Assembly (NCBI GenBank): GCA_905221605.1
Contig: CAJNDS010002406.1
Span: forward strand, 1-64,000
Origin: Symbiodinium natans
Lineage: Eukaryota; Sar; Dinophyceae; Suessiales; Symbiodiniaceae
Length of the DNA: 64,000 bases
Direction of reading: 5' to 3'
The notes beneath the pieces were generated by a model. It made no database searches and had not been told where the DNA came from. It saw nothing but the letters and a program-made list of their open reading frames with translations. Each line of letters starts with the position of its first letter. Position 1 is the stretch's first letter. Both the position numbers and the translations under genes were made by a program. Of this stretch, positions 35,658-47,256 are shown in pieces.

Positions 35658-36204
35658 CTTTAGCATGCCTTAGCTGCATGCAGATTTCTCCGTCACTCCC
35701 CGACCCTCAGCCCCCAGAAAGCTGATGCGAGGCAGAACATCTGCTGGCCTGGACCTTTGGCTTTGCGGCCGGGAAGGCACGTCTTCTCCCTCAAGGGTTT
35801 AGGGATTAGAGGGATTAGGGTTTAGGGTTCAGGGTTTAGGGTTTAGGGTTTAGGGTCTAGGTGGCAAAAAGAATCATCTCAAGTTGGCCCGCAAAGGCCG
35901 AGAAGCCGATCCCCTTCTACAGATGTCTCATAGGAGCCTTAAGCACATTCGGAGCAAGATGCAAGTTTGGCTTGGCCGAAAGAAAAAAAGTTTAGCAACA
36001 AGGTCTGGCCCTGATTAGAATGAACATGCGGAAATGACTCCCACCTTCTCCTCTTTAAATCTTAAATGAAACGGTCTGGGCCTAAACCCGCACCGCCCTT
36101 CCATCAAAACGGGAACAACGTACTGCATTTGTGCGACTGTATATTTCGGGTGACGGAGATTGAGCTTTGGAGGTTTGGGTGATGCTTGAGGCGACTTGCT
36201 GCAG

Positions 36205-36720
36205 GTTGCTTTGCGGGCAGCTCAACATCCGCGACATTCAGCTCGCGCCCGCGCAAGCAAGGCCCAAATGGATGCGGCAGTGGGGATCCCTTGGACGCTC
36301 GGAGGCATGCAAAACATCATCTGTTTACTGATGTCGGTGTGGCATGGCTGCGTGCATTTAAGGAAAGACGAAACCTTCTCCGAACGACAACATGCACTTC
36401 ATGAACGCATTAAAGCACTATGCTCCAGTGGCAAAGGCAAGTTGGTGAAGAAGGTCGCGGAGCGCTGCCCAAAAAGCACTTCCGTGATCAGGCGATGACA
36501 TGAAATGCATGTCTGATTGTCGCAGGTGCCCTCTACGGATGTTTTGCCTGCAAAAACCTTGGTGGTGAACTACACGAACGGTGGGGAAGGTGACGCAACT
36601 GTGGCTTTGGTGCTGTGCGTTTTGCCTATGGAGTGCCGACTTAGCTTTCGAAAGCTGAGGCGGGCGGGGTTGGGTTTTGCACTTCGCAGTTTCGAGTCGA
36701 GCAGCGCTCGGCACTTCTGA
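36205..36720 (+). CDS. Two adjacent exons of an unrecognised gene
   Basis: Exon 36205-36483 follows TTGCTGCAG and encodes 93 residues (for example QMDAAVGIPWTLGGMQNII, then KGKLVKKVAERCPKSTS). An intron of only 42 nt (36484-36525, GTGATC...TGTCGCAG) leads in phase 0 to a second exon from 36526 (STDVLPAKTLVVNYTNGGEG, then DATVALVLCVLP), open to a TGA at 36718-36720. The stop may be the true end, or an exon border may come earlier. No start codon is obvious upstream. A hydrophobic patch (NIICLLMSVWHGCVHL) is too polar for a confident membrane span. Confidence 0.42.
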
Positions 36721-37110
36721 TCGAATGAGTCTCCAAAGGGTTCGCTCGCGCGTGCGTGCCAATCGTCCCCCCCTTGGAGGTTTGGGTTTAGGGTTGAGAA
36801 GGGTTTGGTAACCTTGGCGACCAAGTGAACCCCCAAAATTGGGATCCGATACCCTATACAAGAATTCCCATTAAGGTAACACGAGCCCTAAACCCTTTTA
36901 GGAGTCCTCTGGTCCCCGAGGCTGGTGTAAGGGTTTGGTTTGCAAAATTCGGATTGCAGGCGCGCCCTCCGGAGCCAAGGGGTGGACAGCCTTCAAGCGA
37001 AACCTTTGGGCCTGGCCTCCCCAGAGGAAGCCGAGGAATCCACTGGCTGCCAAATGGGCACCTTGCTTGCCTTTGGCCCATCATGTGCCCTTCTTGTGTC
37101 TTCCCAACAG

Positions 37111-37271
37111 GTTCTCTGAGTGCAGTGCTGATGGAAGGTATGGTCCCTCCAGTTTGCATTGAACCCATGCTGCCGGTGTTTGTGGACATGCAGCTTTTCG
37201 AAGTGTCGTGGTGCAGTTTGGACATGTTCTGTGCTTCTGTGCAGCACCCGAAGCGGCATTTGGGGGGGTGA
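37111..37271 (+). CDS. Possible exon, hydrophobic, unassigned
   Basis: After the acceptor TTCCCAACAG a frame is open to TGA 37269-37271 and encodes a Met/Val/Cys-rich peptide (SAVLMEGMVPPVCIEPMLPV; DMQLFEVSWCSLDMFC). A second exon-like frame lies just upstream at about 36960-37080 (GAPSGAKGWTAFKRNLW). Neither is recognised. They could be the 3' end of the gene starting near 36.2 kb. Confidence 0.3.
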
Positions 37272-37550
37272 AATTCTACAAGGTGGGGCCCCCTAGTTAT
37301 AAGTAGAGTTATAAGAGCCCTAAATTGGGGTATAAGGATCCTATACACTAGGTTATAAGTCCCTTAACTGCAGTTTGTATAGTAAGGTTGTATAGTCCTC
37401 CAGGTTGGCTGTCCGAGCCACGTGGTCGTGGGCGCGGCGCATCCGGATCTGCATCTTGCAATTTCATCACGTGTTCTTCTCGGCGAAGCCGAGGCACGAC
37501 TGTCACATTTTGTGGTTGTCTCCTCTGTGAACCATTTTCCCTAGAAGCCC

Positions 37551-40500
37551 ATGGCGATCGGTCAGAGCGAGCAGGCGGCCATCGCTGACCTCTCATCGGT
37601 GCCTGGCGCAGATGACTCGGATGAACCGGCTCCGGTCTCGAAGTCCGCCCCGGTTCTATTCCCATTGCGGGCTGGTGGAGGCGCGGTGAGCATTGTGATA
37701 TTTTCTGGCTTAGGGTTTAGGGACGGTTCCAGGGGTTTCCTCGGCCTCAGCACGGGTTCAAAAAAAGGGGTTTCCCGGGCGCAGCAGACGCTTGATTGTT
37801 GCATTGCAGTTTGGATCTGCCGTGTGCGCAGGTACCGTGGTGCACGCGGTCGTGTTGATCGCAGCCGTCCGTCGTTTGTCTCGTCAGCTCTTGTTCGCGG
37901 ATCTGCTCCCTCCTGGGTCTGACCGGGATGCAGACCGAAGCATCTGGCGGCTAGGCAAGTTGGACCTGAGATGGTGGATTCGAGCGGATTCCAGTAGGTT
38001 GTTGCCCGGGCAAGTTTTCAAAGCAACCCTAAACCCCAAACCCTAAACCAAGGTTGTCTCCAGACGGTTCCGGTCGGCCCATGCGTCTTCAGCTTCTCGT
38101 CGGCCGCTCGCTGGCCGAGCGCGTTGGACCGAGCGGCGCAGCGGCGGTCATTAAAAGACTGCGAGCCCAACAGTGCCGCCCTCGGTCTAATATAGGGGTC
38201 GGAACATGTACTGAAAACATTCCCTTAGGTTCGCTTTGTAGTTATACTAGAATAACCCCCCAAAACCTTATTCTAATTATTCAGGCCCTATAGTATCAGT
38301 TTTTATGTGGCTTGTTGTTTCTTGTGGCATTGTTCTGCTTGACTGGTCCTTGGTACATGAAGCAAGGAACGACAAGTGAGTTGCAATAGGAAGCGCTCCG
38401 TTGCAGGTTGATCTATGTTGCAGGGCGGCTGCAACTAGAGGAGCTTGGTGAGCCTTTCATGCATTTACTGGCCCTAACCCTACGCCTGAACCCTCCTACA
38501 CTCTAAGCAACCCTAAGCCCTAAACCCTCAACCCTAAACCCTAAATACTTCCTGGTTACGACTGTCGGCCCTGGAGACAAGGAGCAGTACGGAAAGGCGA
38601 CCCCATCGGCCCCAGAAGAGGCCGGAGGTAAGTTTTCCAGGCTCAGGGTTCGGGCCTGTTCGGGCCATCTAGGGTTGTAAGGGTTGTAGTTGTTTAGGAT
38701 TTAAGGTTTAGGGTTTAGGGTTTAGGGTGATTAATGTCCGGGCGAGGTGGCAAGCCTGTTGCAAAAGGGTGATTGATGTCAAAGAAAAAAAGTGATTACT
38801 TGGTACATTTGTCAGTTATCATGAAGCACTTCAAGACTCTGGACTTATAAGCCGACACATATAGTGGATGCGCGGCATCTGTACATGGGACATTCTTCTC
38901 AAAGAATTCTTACTAGTAGAATTCTTGAATGGCTAGGCCTGGCATGAATCACGGGCTTCAGATCGTGCAGCAGAAGGGCTCAAAAGTGAGAAGGGGGTTC
39001 CATCAAATTTCTTTGTGTTAAACCTATACGTGAGAACCCCTGTAACCCTAAACCCTGAACCCCAAATCCTAAACCCTAAACCCTAAACCCTAAACCCTAA
39101 ACCCTAAACCCTAAACCCTAAGCCCTAAGCCCTAAGCCCTAAGCCCTAAGCCCTAAACCCTAAACCCTAAACCCTAAACCCTAAACCCTAAACCCTAAAC
39201 CCTAAACCCAAATCCTCGGCAGGTGCGAAAGAAAAGAGAAGCTCAATTCGACAACGGGATTGTGGACATGGTTGCCGAGCAGCGCCCCGTCACAAGCTTG
39301 CAGCTGTGTGCCTTTCCTAGCAGTTCGGGGTTTGGGTTTAGGGTTTAGGGTTTAGGGTTTAGGGTCTAGGGCTTAGGGCTTAGGGCTTAGGGTTTAGGGT
39401 TTACGGTTTTTGGGTTTAGGGTTTAGGGTTTAGGGTTTAGGGGTTAGGGTTAGGGCTTAGCGTTTAGGGTTTAGGGTTTATAGGGTTAGGGTTTTGGGTT
39501 TATAGGGTTTATAGGGTTGATAGGGTTGAGAGGGTTTATAGGGTTTGCTTCCAGGAACGAGACAGTGACTACACAGTTTTCCAAAACCACAAGATCGGCC
39601 ATGGCTCACCTGGTACCACCCTGCTCCAGGAATCCCTGGCCGACGTGCAGTAGAGGGTTTGGGGTTGTAGGGCAACGAGACCCGGGAAAAAAAACAACAA
39701 CAAAAAAACAGTGACGATGTAGGCATTGGGCTTGGGGCTGGGTGGGATGATAGGAGGTCGGTTGAGGGAACTCTCGGGGCCGTGCTTCTTTGGGAATACA
39801 ACTGAGGATCCGCATCCTCGAGGAGGTGGGGCATCCTGGTCGGATGGCTCTAGTATAGTTCGTCTGCGATGTCTAAGTAGGGGTACTCCTCATGTACCCC
39901 AAGATATAATTGCAAGGGTGTCTCCAACATCGTCCCGCAACTTCATTGCCGGGAACGGCGGTTCTGTTTAGTTGCCTTCGGCAAGCCGCAGCACTTCTGA
40001 AGAGACTGGCTGGTATGCCCTAAACCCGAAACCCTAAAGCCTAACCCTAAACCCAAAACCCTGAACCCGGAACCCGGAACCCTGAACCCGAAACTTGCTT
40101 TGCCTGGTGCGCTTTGGCAGCTTCGGGAGGTCCACGTGCCCTCGCAACAAGACGTGGGATCTGCCAGGAAGGTGGGTGCAAAGAAGAGTCAGGCCCCACC
40201 GACAGTGCTGCACGTCACCTCAAATCAGGCTTTACGTAATTAGGGGTACCTTATTGGGGTCCTTGCTATAAGGGAATCCGCTAGTTTCCTACTATTTGGG
40301 GGGGGGGGGGGGGGCTAGTTTCGGGGTCCCTTATTTTCGTAACCCCTCAAATTATATTTTTTGAAGGCTCCAAATCAACCCAGTGGGATGGCGATTACCA
40401 GCATGGTGCAGGGTTTGCTTCAGTTTCTTCCTGTACGGGTGACATGCTATGAATGATAGCCCCTACAGGCATGACGGGTCGCATCAACGAGTGTCTGCTT

Positions 40501-42135
40501 GGGTCGCGTTCGCCCACGTTTCCGATTTTTCCGGTATATTTGTTGCGTCTACTTCGGAATCCGTGGCTTGCTATCAGCCTTCTTGTTGTTGCGGGTGTTG
40601 CTGTCGGCATGGTGGTTTGTTCTTGCCGTTGTTTGGCTTATAGCAGCTATGTGCATGGGGGTTGGGGTTTGCGCCTTTTTTCATGTTTGTTGTCTACAAT
40701 TGCGCTTGCGAAGTGGTTTTGTTGTTGTTTTTGTGTTCTTGGCTCTCCAAAAACAGTTCGACTGCACTGTTGGGCGCGCCGCATAGACAACCTACAGTAC
40801 CGCAGCTGGTAACTTCCCTCCCCACAACAGACCCTGACGAAATCGAGCCTCTTCTTGGGGAATGGCTGGTCGGTATGGATGTGTCTCTTCCTGTGAATGA
40901 CATGATCTCTCACACCGTGACACGAAATACGAACGAACTCACTACTTTCGTGCTTCTATTTCGTTCTCACTTCGTTCATTCTATTTCATTGTGTTCTTGG
41001 TTTGACTACGCTCATTGAAACACCATTGAAATAGAAGACATGTTCACGCGTTCATTGCATGTTTTCATTCACTTGTTCACATTGTTCTCTACACTCACGC
41101 CCCAATAATAATATTAATGCGCTCTTCTACTTCATTCATGCGTAAACTTCATGAGTGTTTCAGTCGCAGAGCGTCTACTTGGGAATGGTTGTTTTTGACA
41201 TGGCTTTGGTGGTTGAAAGTGTTCTTGCTCATCTATGCGTAGAGAAACTGATGTAATCAAAACCACTCTTTATCCAGCACCGTGTGGGGAACAGTCCGAT
41301 TCTTCAACAGGGTTGAGAGCCTCGCACACTCTGAGCTGCAGGTGGTCCATGGTAAGGGCGTCGCACGCATGCCACGCAACTTGACGAAGCCCTGGCTGAA
41401 GTTCCTTTCAGCCTCCGATGTAAGTCGGCCGTTGATTGAACACAACAAAAAACTTCTTTGGCAGGTGCCGCCGGCACCAGATGAACCCACCCTTCCACTG
41501 GCGATCTCCGACGCCGTGCACCTGGCGACACGACGAAAAAGTACCCCCAAGCCCGAAAATCAAACCCCAATGCCAACAGCCTTGAAAGCTTGTCCCCAAA
41601 CTGCACCCAAAACTTTTGGCCCAAACCCTTTGCTTGTTAAGCAGTCTAACAGATTTGTCCGAGTTGTGGGCGATGAAGTCTCAGGTGTTTTAAGTGAGAT
41701 GCCCTTCCTGGAGGGCTGTGCCTTTCGGAGCTGGGAGTTAGCGTAGTTAGAACACTGTTAGAAGAAGACCAAGGTGTCGGAGCCCGTCGGCCTCCGCAAG
41801 TTGGAGAACGTACTTCGAGAGAGGCGGCTGGATCTCGTAGGAACATCTACGGGGGAACCCTAGCAGCCCTAGCAGCCACCCAATCTCAGATTCTCTTGCA
41901 AGTGGGCGAGATTGAGCACAGGACTACAGAGGATCCCCGAACTAGAAGCAGATCCCGGTTGAAAACTCCCGAGCCTTCTTCTGGCCACTTGAGGCTTGCC
42001 GGCTCTGCAGATCTCCCAGACTCGGATTCTGAGCAGCCCAATACTGCGACAGTGACGCCGCTTCTACCCGTCGTCGGATGCCTGGCCGATACTGATACAG
42101 AGCCCAGGTTTCAACCCCTTAAGCCAAACACGTAA
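37551..42135 (+). CDS. Multi-exon probable membrane protein, function unknown
   Basis: Start: ATG 37551. Exon 1 (37551-37685) encodes 45 acidic, Ser/Pro-rich residues (MAIGQSEQAAIADLSSVPGA) and ends at donor GTGAGC. Exon 2 (37810 to about 38013) continues in phase and has a hydrophobic span (CAGTVVHAVVLIAAV). Other supported exons: 38407-38447 (LIYVAGRLQLEEL), about 38567-38627 (donor GTAAGT), 39223-39288 (VRKKREAQFDNGIVDMVAEQ), 39555-39644 (ERDSDYTVFQNHKIGHG), 40121-40171, about 40469-40640 (span ISLLVVAGVAVGMVVCSC), 40806-40868 (LVTSLPTTDPDEIEPLLGEW), 41278-41419 (VRFFNRVESLAHSELQVVHG), 41465-41524, 41762-41836, and a Ser/Pro-rich stretch about 41905-42132 ending at TAA. I do not recognise the protein. 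That all exons form one gene is inferred from order, strand and phase. Confidence 0.5.
39045..39211 (-). repeat. Longest CCCTAAA array of the window
   Basis: About 23 units, including a block of CCCTAAG units, ending 12 nt before the exon at 39223-39288. Confidence 0.95.
39325..39540 (+). repeat. TTTAGGG array downstream of an exon
   Basis: It begins 37 nt after the exon at 39223-39288. It degenerates to GTTTATAGGG units and runs up to the next acceptor (39554), an exception at its 3' end. Confidence 0.9.
40229..40346 (+). mobile_element. MITE-like element, family B, copy B5
   Basis: GCTTTACGTAAT and GGGGTACCTTATTGGGGTCC on the left; GGGGTCCCTTATTTTCGTAA and CCCC on the right. It contains a poly-G tract (about 40297-40314) and a small duplication of CTAGTTTC around it. 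Confidence 0.7.
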
Positions 42136-43274
42136 GCCAAACACGTAGAAGCAAAGGATGAGACTCTGGGAATGTCTGGAATTGGGAAAATACAGCGACT
42201 GTAAAGTAAACCCGTCCTCCAGAAGCCTACGCCAGGAATAGATGCAGAGTGGCGTCCGAAATCCCCCAACGGCATTGCCCTTCTCCAGCTGTCCTTCCGG
42301 CGGAGCGTGCGCTTCAGATGCATGGGTACCTTCTGAAACGTTGAGAATGGAGAGTCTTATAGGCTAGCAGCATCACACCCCGCCATGCTTGTGTTTGCTG
42401 TTGTTTGCCGGGGGGGAGGGGGACGGGTCTGGCGAGGGTGGAGAAGCTTTATGCCGTACTGCCGGCCACGCTGACTGCAGGATTTGATAAATATGGAGTA
42501 ATATGGAGGCTCTCGGCCCTAAACCGACAAGAGTCATGAATCATGAATGATGATCAGCATCCTGCGGGCAAGTGCTGAAATGTCCCTGCCCAGATTCCTC
42601 CTGGACATGGTCGTCCTGCAGCTTGGCCAGCTAGTAGATCTTGGGGCCTAGGCCCTTCTTGAAACCGTCCTAGACCTGTAGTTGTAGTTCCTGTTGAGTT
42701 GGGGTCGGGGGTGGGGGGCACCGAATTTGTTGAGGCCAAGTTCGTATCATACAAGGAGCAGCACGCTCGAAAAAACTACAATTGAAGGTTTGAGTCGGGT
42801 TCCAGAAATGGGGGGGCGCAGGGTTAAGGATAAAAAATGAGGGGTGCAGGGTTATATAAGGATAAAGGGCCACAGAAGGGTTGAGGATTTAGGGGGCGAG
42901 GAAAGTAGGGTTATTCAGGCATCAGAATCCAGGGTTGAAGTGTCATTGGGCGAACACCTCGGAGACAAGGCTTGACTACCCCGTTCCAAAACCCAGGATG
43001 CCTCAAGCTCTGAGCTACTCGTAGGAAGTACGTAAAGCCACCGTTTTTTTCTCCGCACCTTGAATCCTTTGCATGACCTAGACCCCCCCCCCTCCACACC
43101 CCGGTATGCCAAACACCCTTGAAACTTGAATCCCGCAAAAGCCCAAAATCCCCAAGCGCTCTTAGCCAAATAATAAAAAAGACACGATGTATTCTCCTGC
43201 GGCTATTGGTGTGAGTGTATATATTGGGTGAAAGCCTACTTCAAATATGCAAACAGAAGCCCTGCTGTGATGAG

Positions 43275-45720
43275 GCAGGAGGATGAGGATCTTTGGAACC
43301 GCGTGGCCAGGAGCCGGGCGCCTGATCTCAGGGTATGCAGAAGTTCTGTTTTGGGGGTTTTAGGTTACGGGTTTGGGGTTGATGGGGTGTAGGGTTTGAG
43401 ATTCAGTCGATCTGTTGATCCAGTATGACACCTTGCGCCATGCTATGATTGTGCTTGTTAGAAATGTTGTTTTGGCTTGCGTTCAGGGTGGGGCGGAGAA
43501 GGCGACGCGCTGGAGCATGCAGATTTTGTCATTCATTCGGTTTTGCCTTTCGCTAGACTTCTTATTGTTTGTTGATGTACGAACTGTGTGATTCTTCTTT
43601 ACACTTCGCCGAGCCTTGCTCTCTCGGTAGGATTCTTCGTGCAGCTCTGGAGTCTGAGCGCTTGTACAAGGCCTGGGATGAAAGGTTGTGGTTTAGGTTT
43701 AATGATGTAACGCTTAGGGCCTTGGGTTTAACTATGGGTGGTTTGGGTGTAGGATTAGGGGGTGGGAGCCTGCGAGTCTCTCAGTGTGGTATTGTTTTCA
43801 GCATTTGTTTTTCTCGCCGCGCTCTCTCTTCCTCTCTCTCTCTCTCTCTCCTTCGACCTTTCTTTCTTTCGCTCTCTCTATCTCCCTCTCTCATTCCCCT
43901 TTCTTCTCGCTCTGAGGGATGTGCGGCGTTCGATAGGGGCGGCATGCCACAGGTTGGATTCGGGCTGGATGTGGATTTGCAGCGGCTGGCGGTGACGCTC
44001 CCGGCGGCCATGCCTGAAAAAGTACACAACATCATCGAGCTGAGGCGGGCCTGTGGGGGTATAGGCGGGGGTTACAAGGGGAAGGGGGGTAGAAGGAGGG
44101 GGGGAGGTCTAAGGAGGGTACAACGGGGATATAAGGGGGGGGGGGGGGGGGAAGGTCTGAGGTACAAGGGGGTTTTGAAGGTTGAGGCTTTGAGGGTTAT
44201 GGTTCTTTGTTTGATTGAAGTTTTCGGCCTGGGTCCAGGCTCTCGTGGACGTGTCAACTATTTGCTTCCTAAGATTTCCGGTCTGACATTTGCCTCGAGC
44301 CCCAAAACCCACTTAGCGTACGAGCTAGGTTTGAGGGTTTAAGGTGTTTATAGAGTTTATAGGGTTTACAGGAACTATAGGGTTTATCGGGTTTATGGTT
44401 TCGGCTGCCCCGAAAGCCCTTGAATCACTGAGTGACGTCACAGGGACCTGGCGCGAGAGGCACTACCGGACCTCCCGCCGGCATTGGGGTAGCTCAGCTT
44501 GGATATGAGGGTTTACGATATTCGGGATACTTAGTGGGGTCCTTATCATAGGGGGGTCCATATTCGAGGTCCCGTATTATCGAAAACCCGCATGAAAGCA
44601 GCCATGAAAACGCTTACTCTACAGTTGGGTGGAGAGAATGTCCCAGGGGGTTTGAGCACCATTTCGTGGTCTCGGCGTTCAAGGAGCTGGCGGCTCAAGT
44701 CAAGCGTGGTGTTCAGGGACTCTTTATCATGGGCGCAGTTCCATTCCATCGTCTCTTGAAGGCTGTCTGATGTCTTGCAGGTTTGGAAGCTTGGGCTTGT
44801 CTCGGGTATGCTCTAGGGTTTTGAGGTGGCATGGGGTTTATGCGTTCAGGCTGGGAGCTGCTCAACAGACTCAAGAAGCCATCCTCTAGTTTGCTTGTTG
44901 GTTATCTCACTTAACTTCAGGATGCCATTGCTCCCTGTTTTGGGGAAGAAGCCCCTATACATGAAAGAAAACAGACCTCCTCTTCTTCCTTGGTTACAGG
45001 GTAGGCCCTGAATGCAAGAAGGCCGCGCGCCTGCAACCGACGAAAGCTGAGGCTGTCGAGTCTCACTCGCACCGTCTTCGGGCTGGGGCTGGACAAGACC
45101 TGGCAGGCTGGGGGACCGGAAGCGTGCAGCCTTGGATGTGTGCCTGTACCGTACTGTCTTGCGCATTCTGACATCGGGCAGCACGGTGTAAGTATCGAGC
45201 GTGCCTCGCCCAGGGGTTCACTGCTCAGAGAGCAGAGCTGCCACTTTGTTCCGGGGTTTGGCAGCTTTCAAAGGTTTCATGGACGCGGGCCAGATGGCCG
45301 AAGTTTGTGAAGATAGATGCCGCCAGGTGTCCGATTGGCAGGCGCGTCCGCTGGAGCCAGAGCAGCTGGAGTATGCTGCCCAGGCTCTCCGGCCATCGGC
45401 GCCAGTTTTCATCAGCATTTTCAGAGCTGCGATATCATATCTAGATCGCGCGTTTGCCCTCTCTCGCTCTCTCTCCCTCCCTCCCTCGCCCTCTTGCCCT
45501 GTATGCACCTCATGCGCACATACACGAGCGATTTAACAAGTGTATATCGAAAACCAAACTCCGACCACGTTACACCCTAAAAACTCCAGACCCTCAATCC
45601 TGCGAGCCGAAACCCAAAACCGGGAACACGAAGTTGTCTATGCAGGACGCCCACATCTGTGTGCGGCTCTTCGATTCGCACTCCGGCAGCAATGCCCTTG
45701 CAGCCCCGGAACGCTTCAAG
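43275..45720 (+). CDS. DEDDy 3'-5' exonuclease-domain gene (mut-7/EXD3-like), partial exon set
   Basis: Three exons join in phase 0 to give the C-terminal half of a DEDDy 3'-5' exonuclease. 45047-45106 encodes LRLSSLTRTVFGLGLDKTWQ. 45327-45383 encodes VSDWQARPLEPEQLEYAAQ. 45646 to about 45720 encodes DAHICVRLFDSHSGS. The series L-DK-x-x-Q, SDW-x-x-RPL, EQL-x-YAA-x-DA is the ExoIII signature, with catalytic Y and D. Upstream exons probably belong to the same gene: 43275-43332, 43631-43670 (ILRAALESERLYK), 43953-44048 (VDLQRLAVTLPAAMPEKVHN), 44444-44488 and 44647-44761 (FVVSAFKELAAQVKRGVQ); the last two join with matching phase. I did not find ExoI (D-x-E) or ExoII, so the middle is incomplete. 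Linking the upstream exons to the exonuclease is inference. Confidence 0.7.
43818..43905. repeat. (CT)n-rich microsatellite
   Basis: Interrupted CT/TC dinucleotides. The intronic position between exons 43631-43670 and 43953-44048 provides a long pyrimidine tract before the second acceptor. Confidence 0.9.
44509..44589 (+). mobile_element. MITE-like element, family B, copy B6
   Basis: Terminal inverted repeats GGGTTTACGATA (left) and TATCGAAAACCC (right). Internal ACTTAGTGGGGTCCTTATCA and GAGGTCCCGTATTATCG match the family. It fills much of the 158-nt intron between exons 44444-44488 and 44647-44761. Confidence 0.75.
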
Positions 45721-45729
45721 GAGGGATTC

Positions 45730-46033
45730 AGGCAAAGGGGCAAGTTTGGGGGTCCAGGTTCAAACCACAAACCCTTTAACTGCTACTTCCTAAATCGTGG
45801 CAAAAAAGCAATGGTGGGCTGAGGATCTACGCACCTAAACCCCACTCTGCGCTCCTAAGAACTCAACACCCTGGACATGAGGCTATGCTATAACCATGCC
45901 ACCGTTGCCACGCAGCCTCTTCCTTCAGTCCTGAGCGAAGTTGCCAAGACATGGCGGCGAGAATGAAAAGGTTGTGCGTGGGACCCCGAGCGCATGCTTC
46001 GCACGCACACAACAATGTATATGTATATGTATT

Positions 46034-46082
<49 letters not shown>

Positions 46083-47250
46083 ATATATATAATATGTATA
46101 TCTGTGTGTGTGTGTGTGTGTTTGTCTTATTGTATGTTTTTCAATGATGCTCCATGCTGAACTTCTGCATGTTAAGCAGAGGTTGCACAGGCCTCGTGTA
46201 ATATTCAGCTCTTCAACGTCTGGGCAGGCGACGCTTCTTCAGGGTTGATAGAACACCATCAGGCTTTTGGGCTAGGTTGCCAGCGTCCGACAGGTGGCTG
46301 CAATAGATCGTCGCGCAAGAATCCAACGTGCGAAAAGCTCGCCGAAAGGAAGTCCGTAAGCCATCGGCTGTTCTGCAAGCTATAGTCAGAAGAGGAAACT
46401 GCGAAGCCCGCCCATGCAACCTCGAGCCACAAAAACCACGTGAGGCTGCAGAGCCACTGACAATGCGAATCCCAAAATCGCGAAATCCAGCAGATGAGTG
46501 GATGGGCACCTTCAACAACCGTGAAACGCCTGCCCAGGCCAGGGGCTCGCCTGGACATCGTGCCTGCGTCTCGAGGCTGCGCGCGTGTTGGTGCATGCTT
46601 GAGGTGCCAGGTTGAGGGCTCATAGAGGACCTGCCCTCAGTCCATTGCTCAAAAACCCGAGGCCAGAAATATCCTAAACCAACCCTGGCCCTCAGTCCAG
46701 TGTTCAAATCAGGTTTAAGGCTCAGGAAGGTGCAGGCAAGTACCTGGTGCAGCATTATGGGCGCAGTATTTAGGGGTTTGTTCTTTGTTTGGGCCCCATA
46801 GATTGTCGGAGCCTTGTGACCCCAACAGCTTATCACCCGGACCTCAGCCGTCAGCTCAGCTGGCCACAAGGCGGTAGCGCTCCCGCCCCAGCGAAGGCGG
46901 CGTGAGACCCGGGGGCAGGGGAGGGTTCAGGGTTTAGAGTTTAGGGTTCTTAAGGGTTTAGGGGTTAGGCAGGGTTTAGGGTTTATTTAGGGTTAGGGTT
47001 CAGGGTTTATTTAGGGTTTAGGGTTCTGTGGTTTCGGGTCAGGCGGTTTCGAGGGCAAGCTTCGAGAGGTCGAACTTCCAAAAGAGCGATGTTTCCTTGG
47101 CTTCCATTCTTCTTTGGCTGAGGCTCTCTGGCGGCCGAGTAAGGAGGCGACGCCTGTCCTGAAGTCTCGTGGGGCTGCCAACATGTTTGCTTGGGAGCTT
47201 TGCTGATCTGAAAGCCCCGAGGCCGAAGCCCTGACAGGAGCTTGTTTAAC
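45730..47250. other. Stretch without a supported gene
   Basis: It holds the ATGTAT/TG microsatellites at 46013-46122, GGGTTTAGGG-like repeats at 46920-47035, and long but unmotivated open frames on the minus strand (46213-46869). No domain or coherent splice-bounded exon series was found. Confidence 0.4.
46013..46122. repeat. (ATGTAT)n and (TG)n microsatellites
   Basis: About 12 ATGTAT hexamers pass into (TA)n and then (TG)n. Confidence 0.95.
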
Positions 47251-47256
47251 GTGTAG

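Larger units (their letters stand above)
33650..36190. other. Stretch without a recognisable gene
   Basis: Downstream of the ankyrin gene. It contains the uncertain frame at 34.2-34.6 kb, an AT-rich (TATG/TA)n tract at 35586-35657 and a TTTAGGG array at 35797-35862. No splice-bounded coding segment was recognised. Confidence 0.5.

Noticed and set aside
46213-46869. 218-codon minus-strand open frame
   Set aside because: No motif, low-complexity mix of residues, opposite strand to all genes, and no exon-like borders. Kept as unsupported.
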